A DNA stretch of 64,000 bases from Marinobacter vinifirmus (GTDB lineage: Bacteria > Pseudomonadota > Gammaproteobacteria > Pseudomonadales > Oleiphilaceae), in contig NZ_NEFY01000005.1 of NCBI RefSeq assembly GCF_002258215.1, positions 186,001 to 250,000 on the forward strand, in the 5' to 3' direction. Positions 8,316-16,849 of this stretch are shown here, piece after piece. The notes under the pieces are model-generated. The model saw nothing but the letters and a program-made list of their open reading frames with translations, was not told the origin of the DNA and did no database searches. How positions within the stretch are numbered: position 1 is the stretch's first letter; every line of letters begins with the position of its first letter. The position numbers were made by a program, and so were the translations under genes.

Positions 8316-9078
8316 GAAAAGAAGAGTCCTGTTTGTCTGCACCGCCAACAGCGCCCGCTCCCTGATGGCAGAAGCCTTGCTCCGGCACATGGCTGGCGAC
8401 CGGTTTGAAGTGGCCAGCGCCGGTACCGAGCCCGGTGAACCGCACCCGCTCGCGCTACAGGTGCTGCAGGAAGCTGGCATTCCGGTGGACGGGCTTTACA
8501 GCAAGTCGCTGTCTGAGTTGCAGGGCCAGTACTGGGATTACGTAATCACTCTGTGTGAAAAGGCTGCCCGGGAATGCGCGCGGGTATCTTCTGGTGCCCA
8601 GCAAATTGCCTGGGACTTTCCGGACCCTGCCGAGGCCAACCGGCACGCCACCTTTGCCTTGACGCTGAAAGAGATCAGGGAGCGTATCGGCCTGTTCACC
8701 CTGGTGCATCAGAAAGAGACTAGCCTGAAACCGGCGGACTACAACCCGGTGACTGTGTTCAAGGCCATGGCCGACGACCTGCGCCTGGCGGCCCTGCTGC
8801 TGATCAAAGATCAAGGCAAGCTGTGCGTGTGCGAGCTGACGGAAGCATTTGAAGTCTCCCAGCCAAAAGTCAGCCGCCACCTGGCCTCACTTCGGGATGC
8901 CGGCCTGCTGGAAACAGAGCGACGGGGCCAATGGGTCTATTATTACCTTCATCCGCATCTGCCAGACTGGGTGGTGCGGGTTCTGGAGGAAACCGGCCGG
9001 AACAATGCGGCACTGATCGGGCAGCCCCTGGCCAGGTTGCAGGCCATGGCAGACCGCCCGGCGGTGCAGTGCCCCTGA
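8314..9078 (+). CDS. fused arsenate reductase (LMW-PTP type) and ArsR repressor
   Basis: One 254-residue reading frame joins two proteins. Residues 1-135 are a low-molecular-weight tyrosine-phosphatase-type ArsC: P-loop C9-TANSA-R15, DP motif in WDFPDP (about 100-105), and Cys81 and Cys88, which correspond to the redox triad of the thioredoxin-coupled plasmid pI258 enzyme (Cys10/82/89). Residues 145-254 are an ArsR/SmtB winged helix with the As(III) pair Cys171-Val-Cys173 and the helix-turn-helix SQPKVSRHLASLRDAGLL. Start: the ATG before MKRRVLFVC was chosen because the phosphatase fold begins there; an upstream TTG in frame adds 35 non-conserved residues. The protein should reduce As(V) and release DNA on binding As(III), opening both arms of the cluster. 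Confidence 0.92.
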   Translation: MKRRVLFVCTANSARSLMAEALLRHMAGDRFEVASAGTEPGEPHPLALQVLQEAGIPVDGLYSKSLSELQGQYWDYVITLCEKAARECARVSSGAQQIAWDFPDPAEANRHATFALTLKEIRERIGLFTLVHQKETSLKPADYNPVTVFKAMADDLRLAALLLIKDQGKLCVCELTEAFEVSQPKVSRHLASLRDAGLLETERRGQWVYYYLHPHLPDWVVRVLEETGRNNAALIGQPLARLQAMADRPAVQCP

Positions 9079-9120
9079 TCACGAATTTACACGGATTGCG
9101 AAACTCGCAAGGAGAACACC

Positions 9121-10125
9121 ATGAGTAAGATCAAGGTAGGTATTAACGGATTTGGCCGCATTGGCCGTTTGGCTCTGCGGGCCGCCTGGGGTTGGCCGGA
9201 GCTGGAATTTGTGGCCATCAATGACCCGGGCGCAGACACCAATACGCTGGCGCACCTGCTGAACTTTGACAGCGTGCATGGCCGCTGGAGCCACGAAGCC
9301 ACCGCCGATGGCGATGAGATGGTGATTGACGGCCAGCGCATCCGCGTGACCCACAACAAGGCCATTGCCGATACCGACTGGTCTGGTTGCGACCTGGTCA
9401 TCGAGGCCAGTGGTGTGAACAAGAAAGTTGCGGTGCTGCAGGGCTACCTGGATCAGGGTGTGAAGCGGGTGGTGGTGACCGCCCCGGTGAAAGAGCCGGG
9501 CGCCAAGAATATTGTCATGGGCGTGAACGAACACATCTTCGACCCGGCCAATGACCGCATCATCACCGCGGCCTCCTGCACCACCAACTGCCTGGCGCCG
9601 GTGGTGAAAGTCATCCACGAGAAACTGGGCATCAAGCACGGTTCACTGACCACCATCCACAGCCTGACCAACACCCAGACCATCATCGACGCGCCCCACA
9701 AGGACCTGCGCCGGGCCCGTGCCTGTGGCAGCTCGCTGATTCCCACCAGCACCGGCTCCGCCACCGCGATCATCGAGATCTTTCCGGAGCTTAAAGGCAG
9801 GCTGGATGGCCATGCGGTGCGGATTCCGCTGACTAATGCCTCACTGACCGACTGCGTCTTTGAAGTAGAGAAACCCACGGATAAGGAAACTGTGAATCAA
9901 CTGCTCAAGGACGCGGCCGAGGGCGAACTGAAAGACATCCTGGGCTACGAAGAGCGCCCGCTGGTGTCCATCGACTACAAGACCGACCCCCGTTCTTCCA
10001 TCGTCGATGCCCTGTCCACCCTGGTGGTTAACGGAACCCATGTGAAAATCTATGCCTGGTACGACAACGAATGGGGCTACGCCAACCGCACGGCGGAACT
10101 CGCCCGCAAGGTAGGGCTGGCCTGA
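9121..10125 (+). CDS. gap: glyceraldehyde-3-phosphate dehydrogenase, arsenate-detoxifying paralogue
   Basis: Full-length 334-residue GAPDH with NAD-binding [16 protein letters not shown] at the N-terminus, catalytic Cys153 in SCTTNC and the C-terminal [11 protein letters not shown]. Placement directly before arsJ (1-bp gap) and after the ArsC-ArsR fusion (42 bp) marks it as the ars-operon GAPDH. In the characterised ArsJ system such an enzyme uses arsenate in place of phosphate to make unstable 1-arseno-3-phosphoglycerate, which ArsJ expels. A Shine-Dalgarno AAGGAGAA precedes the ATG. A central glycolytic role is less likely given the operon, but the sequence alone cannot exclude it. Confidence 0.93.
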   Translation: MSKIKVGINGFGRIGRLALRAAWGWPELEFVAINDPGADTNTLAHLLNFDSVHGRWSHEATADGDEMVIDGQRIRVTHNKAIADTDWSGCDLVIEASGVNKKVAVLQGYLDQGVKRVVVTAPVKEPGAKNIVMGVNEHIFDPANDRIITAASCTTNCLAPVVKVIHEKLGIKHGSLTTIHSLTNTQTIIDAPHKDLRRARACGSSLIPTSTGSATAIIEIFPELKGRLDGHAVRIPLTNASLTDCVFEVEKPTDKETVNQLLKDAAEGELKDILGYEERPLVSIDYKTDPRSSIVDALSTLVVNGTHVKIYAWYDNEWGYANRTAELARKVGLA

Positions 10126-10126
10126 T

Positions 10127-11353
10127 ATGAGCGCGGCCATCCGCCAGTACCTGGTGATCACAGGCAACTACTGGGCCTTCACACTGACCGATGGCGCCCT
10201 GCGGATGCTGGTGGTGTTGCACTTTCACCAGCTGGGCTATTCGCCGCTGGAAATCGCCCTGTTGTTCATCTTCTACGAGTTCTTCGGGGTGGTGACCAAC
10301 CTGGTGGGCGGCTATCTCGGCGCCCGCATGGGCCTGAACCGCACCATGAACATCGGGCTGTTCCTGCAGATCGTCGCGCTGGCGATGCTGGCGGTGCCGG
10401 CGGCCATGCTCACGGTGCCCTGGGTGATGGCGGCGCAGGCGTTGTCCGGCATTGCCAAGGACCTGAACAAGATGTCGGCCAAGAGCGGCATCAAGTTGCT
10501 GGTACCGGATGAGCAGCAGGGCACCCTGTACAAGTGGGTGGCCATTCTCACCGGCTCCAAGAACACCCTGAAAGGGGTGGGGTTCTTTCTGGGCGGCGTG
10601 CTGCTGATGGCAGCCGGCTTTACCGGCGCGGTGATCTTCATGGCAGTGGCGCTGGGGCTGGTGTGGCTGGCCAGCCTGTTCCTGCTGGGGCAGGATCTGG
10701 GCAAGAGTAAGGCCAAGCCGAAGTTCAGCGAGATCCTGTCCAAGAGCCGGGCAATTAACGTGCTGTCGGCCGCCCGGATGTTCCTGTTCGGTGCCCGGGA
10801 TGTGTGGTTCGTGGTGGCCCTGCCGGTCTACATGGCCACGGTGTTCGGCTGGGACCACTGGAAGGTGGGCGGTTTTATGGCCAGCTGGATTATCGGCTAT
10901 GGCTTTATCCAGACCATTGCACCCAAAATCACCGGACACTCCAACGGTAAATCCGGTGCCGTGCTTTGGGCGGCCTTGCTGGCGGTGGTTCCGGCGGCCA
11001 TTGCCGGGGCCTTGATGGCCGGCTGGTCGGCACAGGCGGTGGTGATCGGCGGTTTGCTGCTGTTCGGGGTGCTGTTTGCCATCAACTCCTCCCTGCACAG
11101 CTACTTGATTGTCAGCTATGCCCGGGGTGATGGTGTGTCGCTGGATGTGGGTTTTTACTATATGTCCAATGCGGCGGGCAGATTACTGGGTACCATCCTG
11201 TCTGGTTGGGTGTATCAGGCCTACGGGCTGGAGGCCTGCCTGTGGATTTCCGCAGCCCTGGTAGCCACAGCGGCCGTGTTGTCAGTATGGTTGCCGGAGC
11301 GCGCGGACAAGCCAGGCTTCAGCCAACTGGCTGCAACAAAGACAATAAAATGA
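10127..11353 (+). CDS. arsJ: organoarsenical MFS exporter ArsJ
   Basis: A 408-residue major-facilitator protein that exports 1-arseno-3-phosphoglycerate; outside the cell the product breaks down to arsenate, so GAPDH plus ArsJ act as an arsenate pump. The conserved N-terminus (NYWAFTLTDGALRMLVV LHFHQLG, in two pieces) and the block ALSGIAKDLNKMSAKSGIK (near 107-125) are typical of ArsJ and unlike general MFS pumps. About twelve hydrophobic segments. The start lies 1 bp after the gap stop, indicating translational coupling, and its stop overlaps the start of the next MFS gene. Confidence 0.93.
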   Translation: MSAAIRQYLVITGNYWAFTLTDGALRMLVVLHFHQLGYSPLEIALLFIFYEFFGVVTNLVGGYLGARMGLNRTMNIGLFLQIVALAMLAVPAAMLTVPWVMAAQALSGIAKDLNKMSAKSGIKLLVPDEQQGTLYKWVAILTGSKNTLKGVGFFLGGVLLMAAGFTGAVIFMAVALGLVWLASLFLLGQDLGKSKAKPKFSEILSKSRAINVLSAARMFLFGARDVWFVVALPVYMATVFGWDHWKVGGFMASWIIGYGFIQTIAPKITGHSNGKSGAVLWAALLAVVPAAIAGALMAGWSAQAVVIGGLLLFGVLFAINSSLHSYLIVSYARGDGVSLDVGFYYMSNAAGRLLGTILSGWVYQAYGLEACLWISAALVATAAVLSVWLPERADKPGFSQLAATKTIK

Positions 11354-12525
11354 TCGGGTTACTTCGGCGCCTCTGCCTGCCAGTCATTGTACTGGCGCAA
11401 CTCTTTGGCACATCTCTCTGGTTCAGTATCAACGGAGTCTGGTTATCCCTGTCCGCCGAGCTGGGGCTGGCGGAATCGGATCTGGGCCGGTTGACGCTCT
11501 CGGTTCAGGCCGGCTTTATTGCGGGTACGCTTGCCCTGGCGGTGACCGGGCTGGCAGACCGCTTCGGCGCCAGTCGGATTTTCCTTGTATCGAGCCTGCT
11601 GGGTGCCCTTGCGAATGCGGCTTTCGTGACGGTGGCTGGAGTATTTCCGCTGGACAGCCTGCTGCGGTTCGCCACCGGCCTGTGCCTGGCCGGCATCTAT
11701 CCTCTGGGTATGAAACTTGTCATTGCCTGGACGCCCAAATATGCCGGAGCGGCCCTGGCCTGGCTGGTGGGCATGCTGACCTTGGGTACAGCTCTGCCGC
11801 ATCTTATGCGTGGGGCAACGCTGGGCATGCCCTGGGAGTGGCCACTGCTCGCATCTTCCTGCCTGGCACTTCTGGGCGGGTTGTTGGTATTTCTGTTGGG
11901 CGATGGGCCGCACCTGCCCAAAGCCAGTGGTCGTCTCCCGCTCAGTCAGGGGCTGGCGGCTTTGCGTAGTCCCCGCTTCAGGGCCGTGGCCGGCGGTTAT
12001 TTTGGCCACATGTGGGAGCTATATGCCTTCTGGACCTTGGTGCCGCTGTTGATCGGGCGAGAACTTCAAAGGCTGGGGCAGGGTGAGGCTTTGATACCCT
12101 GGCTGTCATTTGCGGTAATCGGCATCGGCGCTGCCGGCTGTATCGGTGGCGGTCGGCTCAGTCGGACCCTGGGCAGTGAGTGGGTGGCCCGGCGGGCGCT
12201 GATGGTGTCCGGGGCTCTGTGTCTGCTCTATCCCTGGATGAACGGGCTGCCGCCTTTGTTGTTAATGGTTTTGCTGTTGGTTTGGGGCGTGGCGGTAGTG
12301 GCCGATTCACCGCAATTCTCTGCACTGGCGGCCTCGACCGCACCGAAGGAAACCGTGGGTTCGTCGCTGGCGGTCATGAACGCGGTCGGCTTTGGCCTGA
12401 CGCTGCCGGCAATATGGCTCACCAGCGGGTTCTGGAGCGCCTGGGATGTCTGGGTGGCGCTTTTGCTGTTGCCGGGGCCGGTGTTCGGCCTGTGGTCCCT
12501 GAACCAAGGAAAGCCCGAGGCCTGA
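11350..12525 (+). CDS. MFS transporter, last gene of the plus-strand ars operon
   Basis: A 391-residue major-facilitator protein with about twelve membrane segments, beginning MIGLLRRLCLPVIVLAQLFG. The first helix contains TSLWFSINGVW and residues 63-74 hold the ADRFGASRIFL loop typical of MFS motif A. The ATG overlaps the arsJ stop (ATGA), so the two are translationally coupled; an earlier in-frame start inside arsJ is less plausible. The substrate is not recognisable; context suggests another arsenical or metabolite. It is not a duplicate of ArsJ: the two share no obvious signature. Confidence 0.75.
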   Translation: MIGLLRRLCLPVIVLAQLFGTSLWFSINGVWLSLSAELGLAESDLGRLTLSVQAGFIAGTLALAVTGLADRFGASRIFLVSSLLGALANAAFVTVAGVFPLDSLLRFATGLCLAGIYPLGMKLVIAWTPKYAGAALAWLVGMLTLGTALPHLMRGATLGMPWEWPLLASSCLALLGGLLVFLLGDGPHLPKASGRLPLSQGLAALRSPRFRAVAGGYFGHMWELYAFWTLVPLLIGRELQRLGQGEALIPWLSFAVIGIGAAGCIGGGRLSRTLGSEWVARRALMVSGALCLLYPWMNGLPPLLLMVLLLVWGVAVVADSPQFSALAASTAPKETVGSSLAVMNAVGFGLTLPAIWLTSGFWSAWDVWVALLLLPGPVFGLWSLNQGKPEA

Positions 12526-12565
12526 TACACTTGCCGACTCCTTCGTCCCCCAGCTATGGATCGCC

Positions 12566-13660
12566 ATGACCCAACGCATTCTTCTATTGTCAGGCTACGA
12601 TGCCGCCAGCCATCGGCGCTGGCGAGAGCAATTGGTCACCCTGCTGCCCGGTTATCACTGGCAGACGCTGGCGCTTCCGCCCAGATTCTTCCAATGGCGG
12701 ATACGGGGTAATCCGGTGAGCTGGCTGGACGAGCCTTGCCTGCAGGAATCCTGGGACCTGGTCATTGCCACGTCCATGGTCGACCTGGCCACATTGCGCG
12801 GGTTGCACCCCTCGCTGGCAAACACGCCGTGCCTGCTTTACATGCATGAAAACCAGTTCGCCTTTCCGGTCAGCGATCAGCAGCGGGGCCGGGTAGAGCC
12901 GAAAATGGTCAATCTCTACAGTGCCCTGGCGGCCGATGCGGTGGTCTTCAACAGCGCCTGGAACCGGGACAGCTTTCTGCAAGGCGTGGAAGGCTTTCTG
13001 AACAAGATGCCGGATGCGGTGCCCGATGGGGTGATGGAAAAACTCAGGGAAAGGTCTTCGGTGCTGCCGGTTCCGATTGAAGACCGCTTGTTTATCGACC
13101 AGCCCCGGCCTGTGAACCGGGCGTGTCCGCACCTGCTGTGGAATCACCGCTGGGAATACGACAAGGGGCCGGACCGATTGTTGGCATTGCTGGAGCAGCT
13201 GACAGAGCGTGCAATGCCTTTCCGTATCAGCGTGGTGGGCGAGGGCTTTCGCAGCCGCCCGGAAGCATTTGACCGGATTCACCGGCAATTTTCAGGGCAC
13301 ATCGAACACTGGGGCTTTCTGGAGCGCCGCGCAGATTATGATCGCTTGCTAGGCCGTGCCGATATTGTGCTGACGACAGCGCTTCACGATTTCCAGGGGC
13401 TGGCGATGCTCGAAGCCATGGCTGCCGGGTGTTTGCCACTGGCACCGGACCGTCTGGCCTACCGGGAGTATGTGCCGCCGCAGTGCCGGTACACCAGCAT
13501 TGAGTCTGACAAAGCGGCGGAAGCCGGGGCGGCAGCTGATCAGCTGGCCAGGCTGCTTGAACAACCACCTGTTGCAGAGCCGCCGAATCCATGGCGGGCT
13601 TCAAGGCTGGCGCCCCGGTATCAGGCTCTCATCGAGCAGCTGATGTCGAAAGGTCAGTGA
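12566..13660 (+). CDS. DUF3524-type glycosyltransferase, possible tRNA-queuosine mannosyltransferase
   Basis: A 364-residue GT-B enzyme. The N-terminal domain (about 1-170) has the DUF3524 features: ILLLSGYDAASHRRWRE, LPPRFFQWRIRGNPVSW, and YMHENQFAFP (near 92-101). The C-terminal half is a glycosyltransferase-4 fold with ALHDFQGLAMLEAMAAGCLPL (near 270-290). The human homologue GTDC1 (QTMAN) attaches mannose to queuosine in tRNA-Asp; the bacterial role is inferred from that similarity. It follows the MFS gene by 40 bp on the same strand, but with no functional link to arsenic. Its last 7 bp overlap the convergent yciA gene. Confidence 0.8.
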   Translation: MTQRILLLSGYDAASHRRWREQLVTLLPGYHWQTLALPPRFFQWRIRGNPVSWLDEPCLQESWDLVIATSMVDLATLRGLHPSLANTPCLLYMHENQFAFPVSDQQRGRVEPKMVNLYSALAADAVVFNSAWNRDSFLQGVEGFLNKMPDAVPDGVMEKLRERSSVLPVPIEDRLFIDQPRPVNRACPHLLWNHRWEYDKGPDRLLALLEQLTERAMPFRISVVGEGFRSRPEAFDRIHRQFSGHIEHWGFLERRADYDRLLGRADIVLTTALHDFQGLAMLEAMAAGCLPLAPDRLAYREYVPPQCRYTSIESDKAAEAGAAADQLARLLEQPPVAEPPNPWRASRLAPRYQALIEQLMSKGQ

Positions 13661-14058
13661 TTCTGTTCCGGCACTTCCCGGATGCGGCCGTGCTCGTCTA
13701 TGGCTACGTATACAAACAGGCCTTCCGTTACCTTGCGCGGTGTCTTTGAGCTGCGGTCCAGGGTCCAGACTTCCACCTGGATCTTCATGGAGCTGCGGCC
13801 AATGTCCACCAATTCGCAATAACAACCTACCTGGGAACCCACCCGCAACGGCGACAGGAACTCCATGCGATCCATGGCCACGGTGGCATTGCGGCCCCGG
13901 GAAATGCGCCCGGCCATGGCAGCGGCGGCAATATCCATCTGTTTGACTAGCCAGCCGGCGAACACATCGCCATTGGCATTGGTGTCTGAGGGCAGGGGAA
14001 TCACCTGCAGCATCATTTCCCCGCGGGGGGCGGGTTTGTCGTCATCGTATGCTTTCAT
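13654..14058 (-). CDS. yciA: acyl-CoA thioesterase, YciA-like hotdog protein
   Basis: A 134-residue single-hotdog thioesterase that hydrolyses acyl-CoAs of broad chain length in the cytoplasm. The family block DTNANGDVFAGWLVKQMD (25-42) with the catalytic Asp in the hotdog helix, and the FLSPLRVGSQVGCYCELVD strand pair, are clear. The protein is tail-to-tail with the glycosyltransferase gene, overlapping 7 bp. It is separated from the divergent pstS by 194 bp containing the Pho box. No membrane segment or signal peptide. Confidence 0.9.
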   Translation of the reverse strand: MKAYDDDKPAPRGEMMLQVIPLPSDTNANGDVFAGWLVKQMDIAAAAMAGRISRGRNATVAMDRMEFLSPLRVGSQVGCYCELVDIGRSSMKIQVEVWTLDRSSKTPRKVTEGLFVYVAIDEHGRIREVPEQNH

Positions 14059-14162
14059 GAATGATTTGCCTTACGGAAGCTTATGAATTGTTTTCCGTGC
14101 ATGGTAACGGGCTGGCCGCACGCTGCAAGAAAATTTCGCTAATGACGGCTATATTTCAAAAG

Positions 14163-14196
14163 CTGTAACAAAGTTGTCACAGAGTCTCCCTAGGAT
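14163..14196 (+). promoter_or_regulatory. Pho box and -10 of pstS
   Basis: CTGTAAC-AAAG-TTGTCAC (14163-14180) gives two 7-bp direct repeats with 11-bp periodicity, matching the PhoB consensus CTGTCAT-N4-CTGTCAT. Ten bases further TAGGAT (14191-14196) sits where the -10 of a PhoB-activated promoter lacking a -35 is expected. The same geometry is found before phoB in this window. The pstS start follows 60 bp downstream. Confidence 0.8.
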
Positions 14197-14255
14197 GCAC
14201 TCATCGGTAAAGCAGATACCAACATAACGTCCACCGATACTGGAGACATAACGTG

Positions 14256-15302
14256 ATGAAATTGAAAGCTGCAATCGCTTCTGTTGCCCTGGCGGGCAGC
14301 ATTGCCGCCGTGTCCACCCCGGCCATGGCCCGTGATACCGTCAATGTCGTCGGTTCTTCCACTGTTTATCCGTTCGCCACTGTAGTTGCCGAGCGTTTTG
14401 GCCGTAACACCGACTTCCCGACTCCGAAACTGGAATCTACCGGTTCCGGCGGTGGTCTGAAGCTGTTCTGTGCCGGTATCGGTACCCAGCACCCGGACAT
14501 CACTAACGCTTCCCGTCGCATGAAGAAGAGCGAGTTCGAGCTGTGCCAGAGCAATGGCGTGAAGGAAATCACCGAAGTGAAAATCGGTGCTGACGGTATC
14601 GTTATCGCCAACTCCAAAGACGCTGAGAAGTTGGATCTGAGCCTTAAGCAGGTGTTCCTGGCCCTGGCCAAGGAAGTGCCTGATCCCAAGGGTGGCGATA
14701 AGCTGGTGGCCAACCCCTACCAGAAGTGGAGTGACATTGACTCCAGCCTGCCGAACCTGGAAATCAGCGTGATGGGTCCCCCTCCGACTTCCGGTACCCG
14801 TGATGCCTTCGTTGAAATCGCTATGGAAGGTGGCTGCAAGACCTTCGATTTCATCAAAGCGATGGAAAAGAAAGACATGAAGAGCGTGTGCCACAGCATG
14901 CGTGAAGATGGCCCGTTCGTTGAGGCTGGTGAAAACGACAACCTGATCGTTCAGCGTCTGGCGCAGGACAAGGACACCCTGGGTATCTTCGGCTACAGCT
15001 TCCTGATGGAAAACAGCAGCCAGATCCAGGCCGCGACCATCGGTGGCGTTGAGCCGACTCCGGAAACTATCGCTGATGAAGATTACCCGGTTGCCCGCTC
15101 CCTGTTCTTCTACATCAAGAACGCCCACGTAGGTGTGGTTCCGGGTATCAAGGAATATGCCGAGGAATTCACCACTGAAGGCGCCTGGGGCGACAACGGC
15201 TACCTGGTCGACGTAGGTCTGATTCCGAACCCGCGCAACACCCGCATGGAAGTGGCCAAGAATGTGCGCAACCTGAAGCCGATGACCGGCAACGAGCTGT
15301 AA
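14256..15302 (+). CDS. pstS: periplasmic phosphate-binding protein PstS
   Basis: Substrate-binding subunit of the high-affinity Pst ABC importer. A signal peptide is visible at residues 1-24 or so (basic MKLK, hydrophobic core, cleavage after PAMA), followed by the typical VNVVGSSTVYPFATVVAERF. SGTRDAFVEI (near 180) is the family's phosphate-contact loop. At 348 residues it belongs to the longer PstS type common in marine gammaproteobacteria. The ATG at 14256 was preferred over the GTG immediately before it because GGAGA sits 9 bases upstream. A Pho box precedes the gene and an intrinsic terminator follows it, so pstS probably gives a separate abundant transcript with read-through to pstC. 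Confidence 0.93.
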   Translation: MKLKAAIASVALAGSIAAVSTPAMARDTVNVVGSSTVYPFATVVAERFGRNTDFPTPKLESTGSGGGLKLFCAGIGTQHPDITNASRRMKKSEFELCQSNGVKEITEVKIGADGIVIANSKDAEKLDLSLKQVFLALAKEVPDPKGGDKLVANPYQKWSDIDSSLPNLEISVMGPPPTSGTRDAFVEIAMEGGCKTFDFIKAMEKKDMKSVCHSMREDGPFVEAGENDNLIVQRLAQDKDTLGIFGYSFLMENSSQIQAATIGGVEPTPETIADEDYPVARSLFFYIKNAHVGVVPGIKEYAEEFTTEGAWGDNGYLVDVGLIPNPRNTRMEVAKNVRNLKPMTGNEL

Positions 15303-15330
15303 GCAGCTCCGGGTAGTCAGGGACGACGAC

Positions 15331-15363
15331 AAAGAACGCGGGCCGGGGAGGTTCGCGTTCTTT
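15331..15363 (+). terminator. intrinsic terminator/attenuator after pstS
   Basis: AAAGAACGCG (15331-15340) pairs with CGCGTTCTTT (15354-15363) around a 13-nt loop, 28 bp after the pstS stop; the descending arm supplies most of the T-run. As pstC-pstA-pstB follow without a convincing Pho box of their own, the hairpin probably lets pstS be expressed in excess over the membrane subunits. Confidence 0.75.
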
Positions 15364-15460
15364 TGTTACAACCAGATGAATAAAACAGCCGCTAAACTGG
15401 CACAATAATAAAAACGTTGAGCTGGCTTTAACTCAACATTTACACGATACAGAGAACGTT

Positions 15461-16849
15461 ATGCAAACGGCCAATCTGTTGCCTCTGATCCTGGTGATTG
15501 CCGTCATCGCCTATGGTTTGTCCTACATGCGCTCGCGCGCGGTAGCCGAGCCCATCGGCGGTATTCGCAATCTGAAGGCGCTGCCCTTTTACTACGCGGC
15601 CCGTGCCGCTTTGTGGTGCGCGATCCCTGCGCTGATTGTCCTGGCGCTGTGGGCGGGTTTTGAAGGCAAGGTTATCCAGAACTATGTGGTGGCTTCGTTG
15701 CCGGCAGAACTTGCACCTGAGTCTGACGGGCAGGCGAGCCTTATCCTTTCGCAGATCAACAACGTGGCAGCCGGCAAGCTGGATCCGCAGTTTGTACCCC
15801 CGGAAGTGGTGGGTGCGGCGGACCTTCTGGACGCCCTCAAACAGCGCAGTGCCAGCTTCAAGGCCACGCTGGTGATTCTTCTTGCGGTACTGGGCGCTGC
15901 CTATGCCTGGACCCGGGTACAACCCCACATCAACGCCCGCGAAAACGTGGAGCGCACCTTGCGGTGGATTTTCTTTGTCTGTGCGGCGGTTGCCGTGTTG
16001 ACCACCGTCGGTATTGTCTTTTCCGTGATTTTTGAAACCTTCCGGTTCTTCGGCAAGGTTCCCATTACCGAGTTTCTGTTCGGCACGTCCTGGAGCCCCC
16101 AGACTGCCCTGCGTGCCGACCAGGTAGGTTCAGACGGTGCTTTCGGTATCATCCCGCTGTTCACCGGCACCCTGCTGATTTCGGCCATTGCGCTGCTGGT
16201 AGCGGTACCTGTGGGGTTGCTGTCTGCGGTGTACCTGTCTGAGTACGCAACCAGGCCGGCCCGGGCGGTGATCAAGCCGCTGCTGGAAATGCTGGCAGGT
16301 GTCCCAACCGTGGTATACGGCTTTTTTGCGGCCCTTACGGTTGCCCCGTTCATACGGGACCTGGCTGAACGTATCGGCCTTGAAGCCTCATCCCAGAGCG
16401 CGCTGGCGGCGGGCCTGGTGATGGGTGTCATGATTATTCCGTTTGTTTCATCGTTGTCTGACGACGTGATCAACGCCGTACCCCAGACCCTGCGGGACGG
16501 TTCCCTGGCACTGGGTGCCACCCAGTCAGAAACCATGAAGAACGTGATTTTCCCCGCGGCCCTGCCGGGCATTATGGGCGGCATCCTGCTGGCGGCTTCC
16601 CGGGCCATCGGTGAAACCATGATTGTGGTGATGGCAGCAGGCCTGGCAGCCAACCTGACGGCCAATCCGCTGGATTCCGTCACCACGGTTACGGTGCAGA
16701 TTGTCACCCTGCTGACCGGTGACCAGGAATTCGACAGCGCCAAGACCCTGGCCGCGTTTGCCCTGGGCATGATGCTGTTCATCGTAACCCTGGCCCTCAA
16801 CGTGGTTGCCCTGAAGATTGTCCGCAAGTATAGGGAACAGTATGACTGA
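15461..16849 (+). CDS. pstC: phosphate ABC transporter permease PstC
   Basis: Membrane subunit of the Pst phosphate importer. The binding-protein-dependent transport domain is in the C-terminal half, with the EAA-type loop around QTLRDGSLALGATQSETMKN (near 345-364). At 462 residues it is about 140 longer than E. coli PstC; the extra N-terminal part has two or three hydrophobic helices and a soluble stretch (about 75-130). The same extended form is known in Pseudomonas-like bacteria, so it is not a fusion unique to this strain. The last 8 bp overlap pstA, showing translational coupling. Confidence 0.93.
   Translation: MQTANLLPLILVIAVIAYGLSYMRSRAVAEPIGGIRNLKALPFYYAARAALWCAIPALIVLALWAGFEGKVIQNYVVASLPAELAPESDGQASLILSQINNVAAGKLDPQFVPPEVVGAADLLDALKQRSASFKATLVILLAVLGAAYAWTRVQPHINARENVERTLRWIFFVCAAVAVLTTVGIVFSVIFETFRFFGKVPITEFLFGTSWSPQTALRADQVGSDGAFGIIPLFTGTLLISAIALLVAVPVGLLSAVYLSEYATRPARAVIKPLLEMLAGVPTVVYGFFAALTVAPFIRDLAERIGLEASSQSALAAGLVMGVMIIPFVSSLSDDVINAVPQTLRDGSLALGATQSETMKNVIFPAALPGIMGGILLAASRAIGETMIVVMAAGLAANLTANPLDSVTTVTVQIVTLLTGDQEFDSAKTLAAFALGMMLFIVTLALNVVALKIVRKYREQYD

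Noticed and set aside
9121..10125. GAPDH as the main glycolytic enzyme
   Set aside because: One base from arsJ and downstream of the ArsC-ArsR fusion; the operon fits the arsenate-specific copy better, though not excluded.
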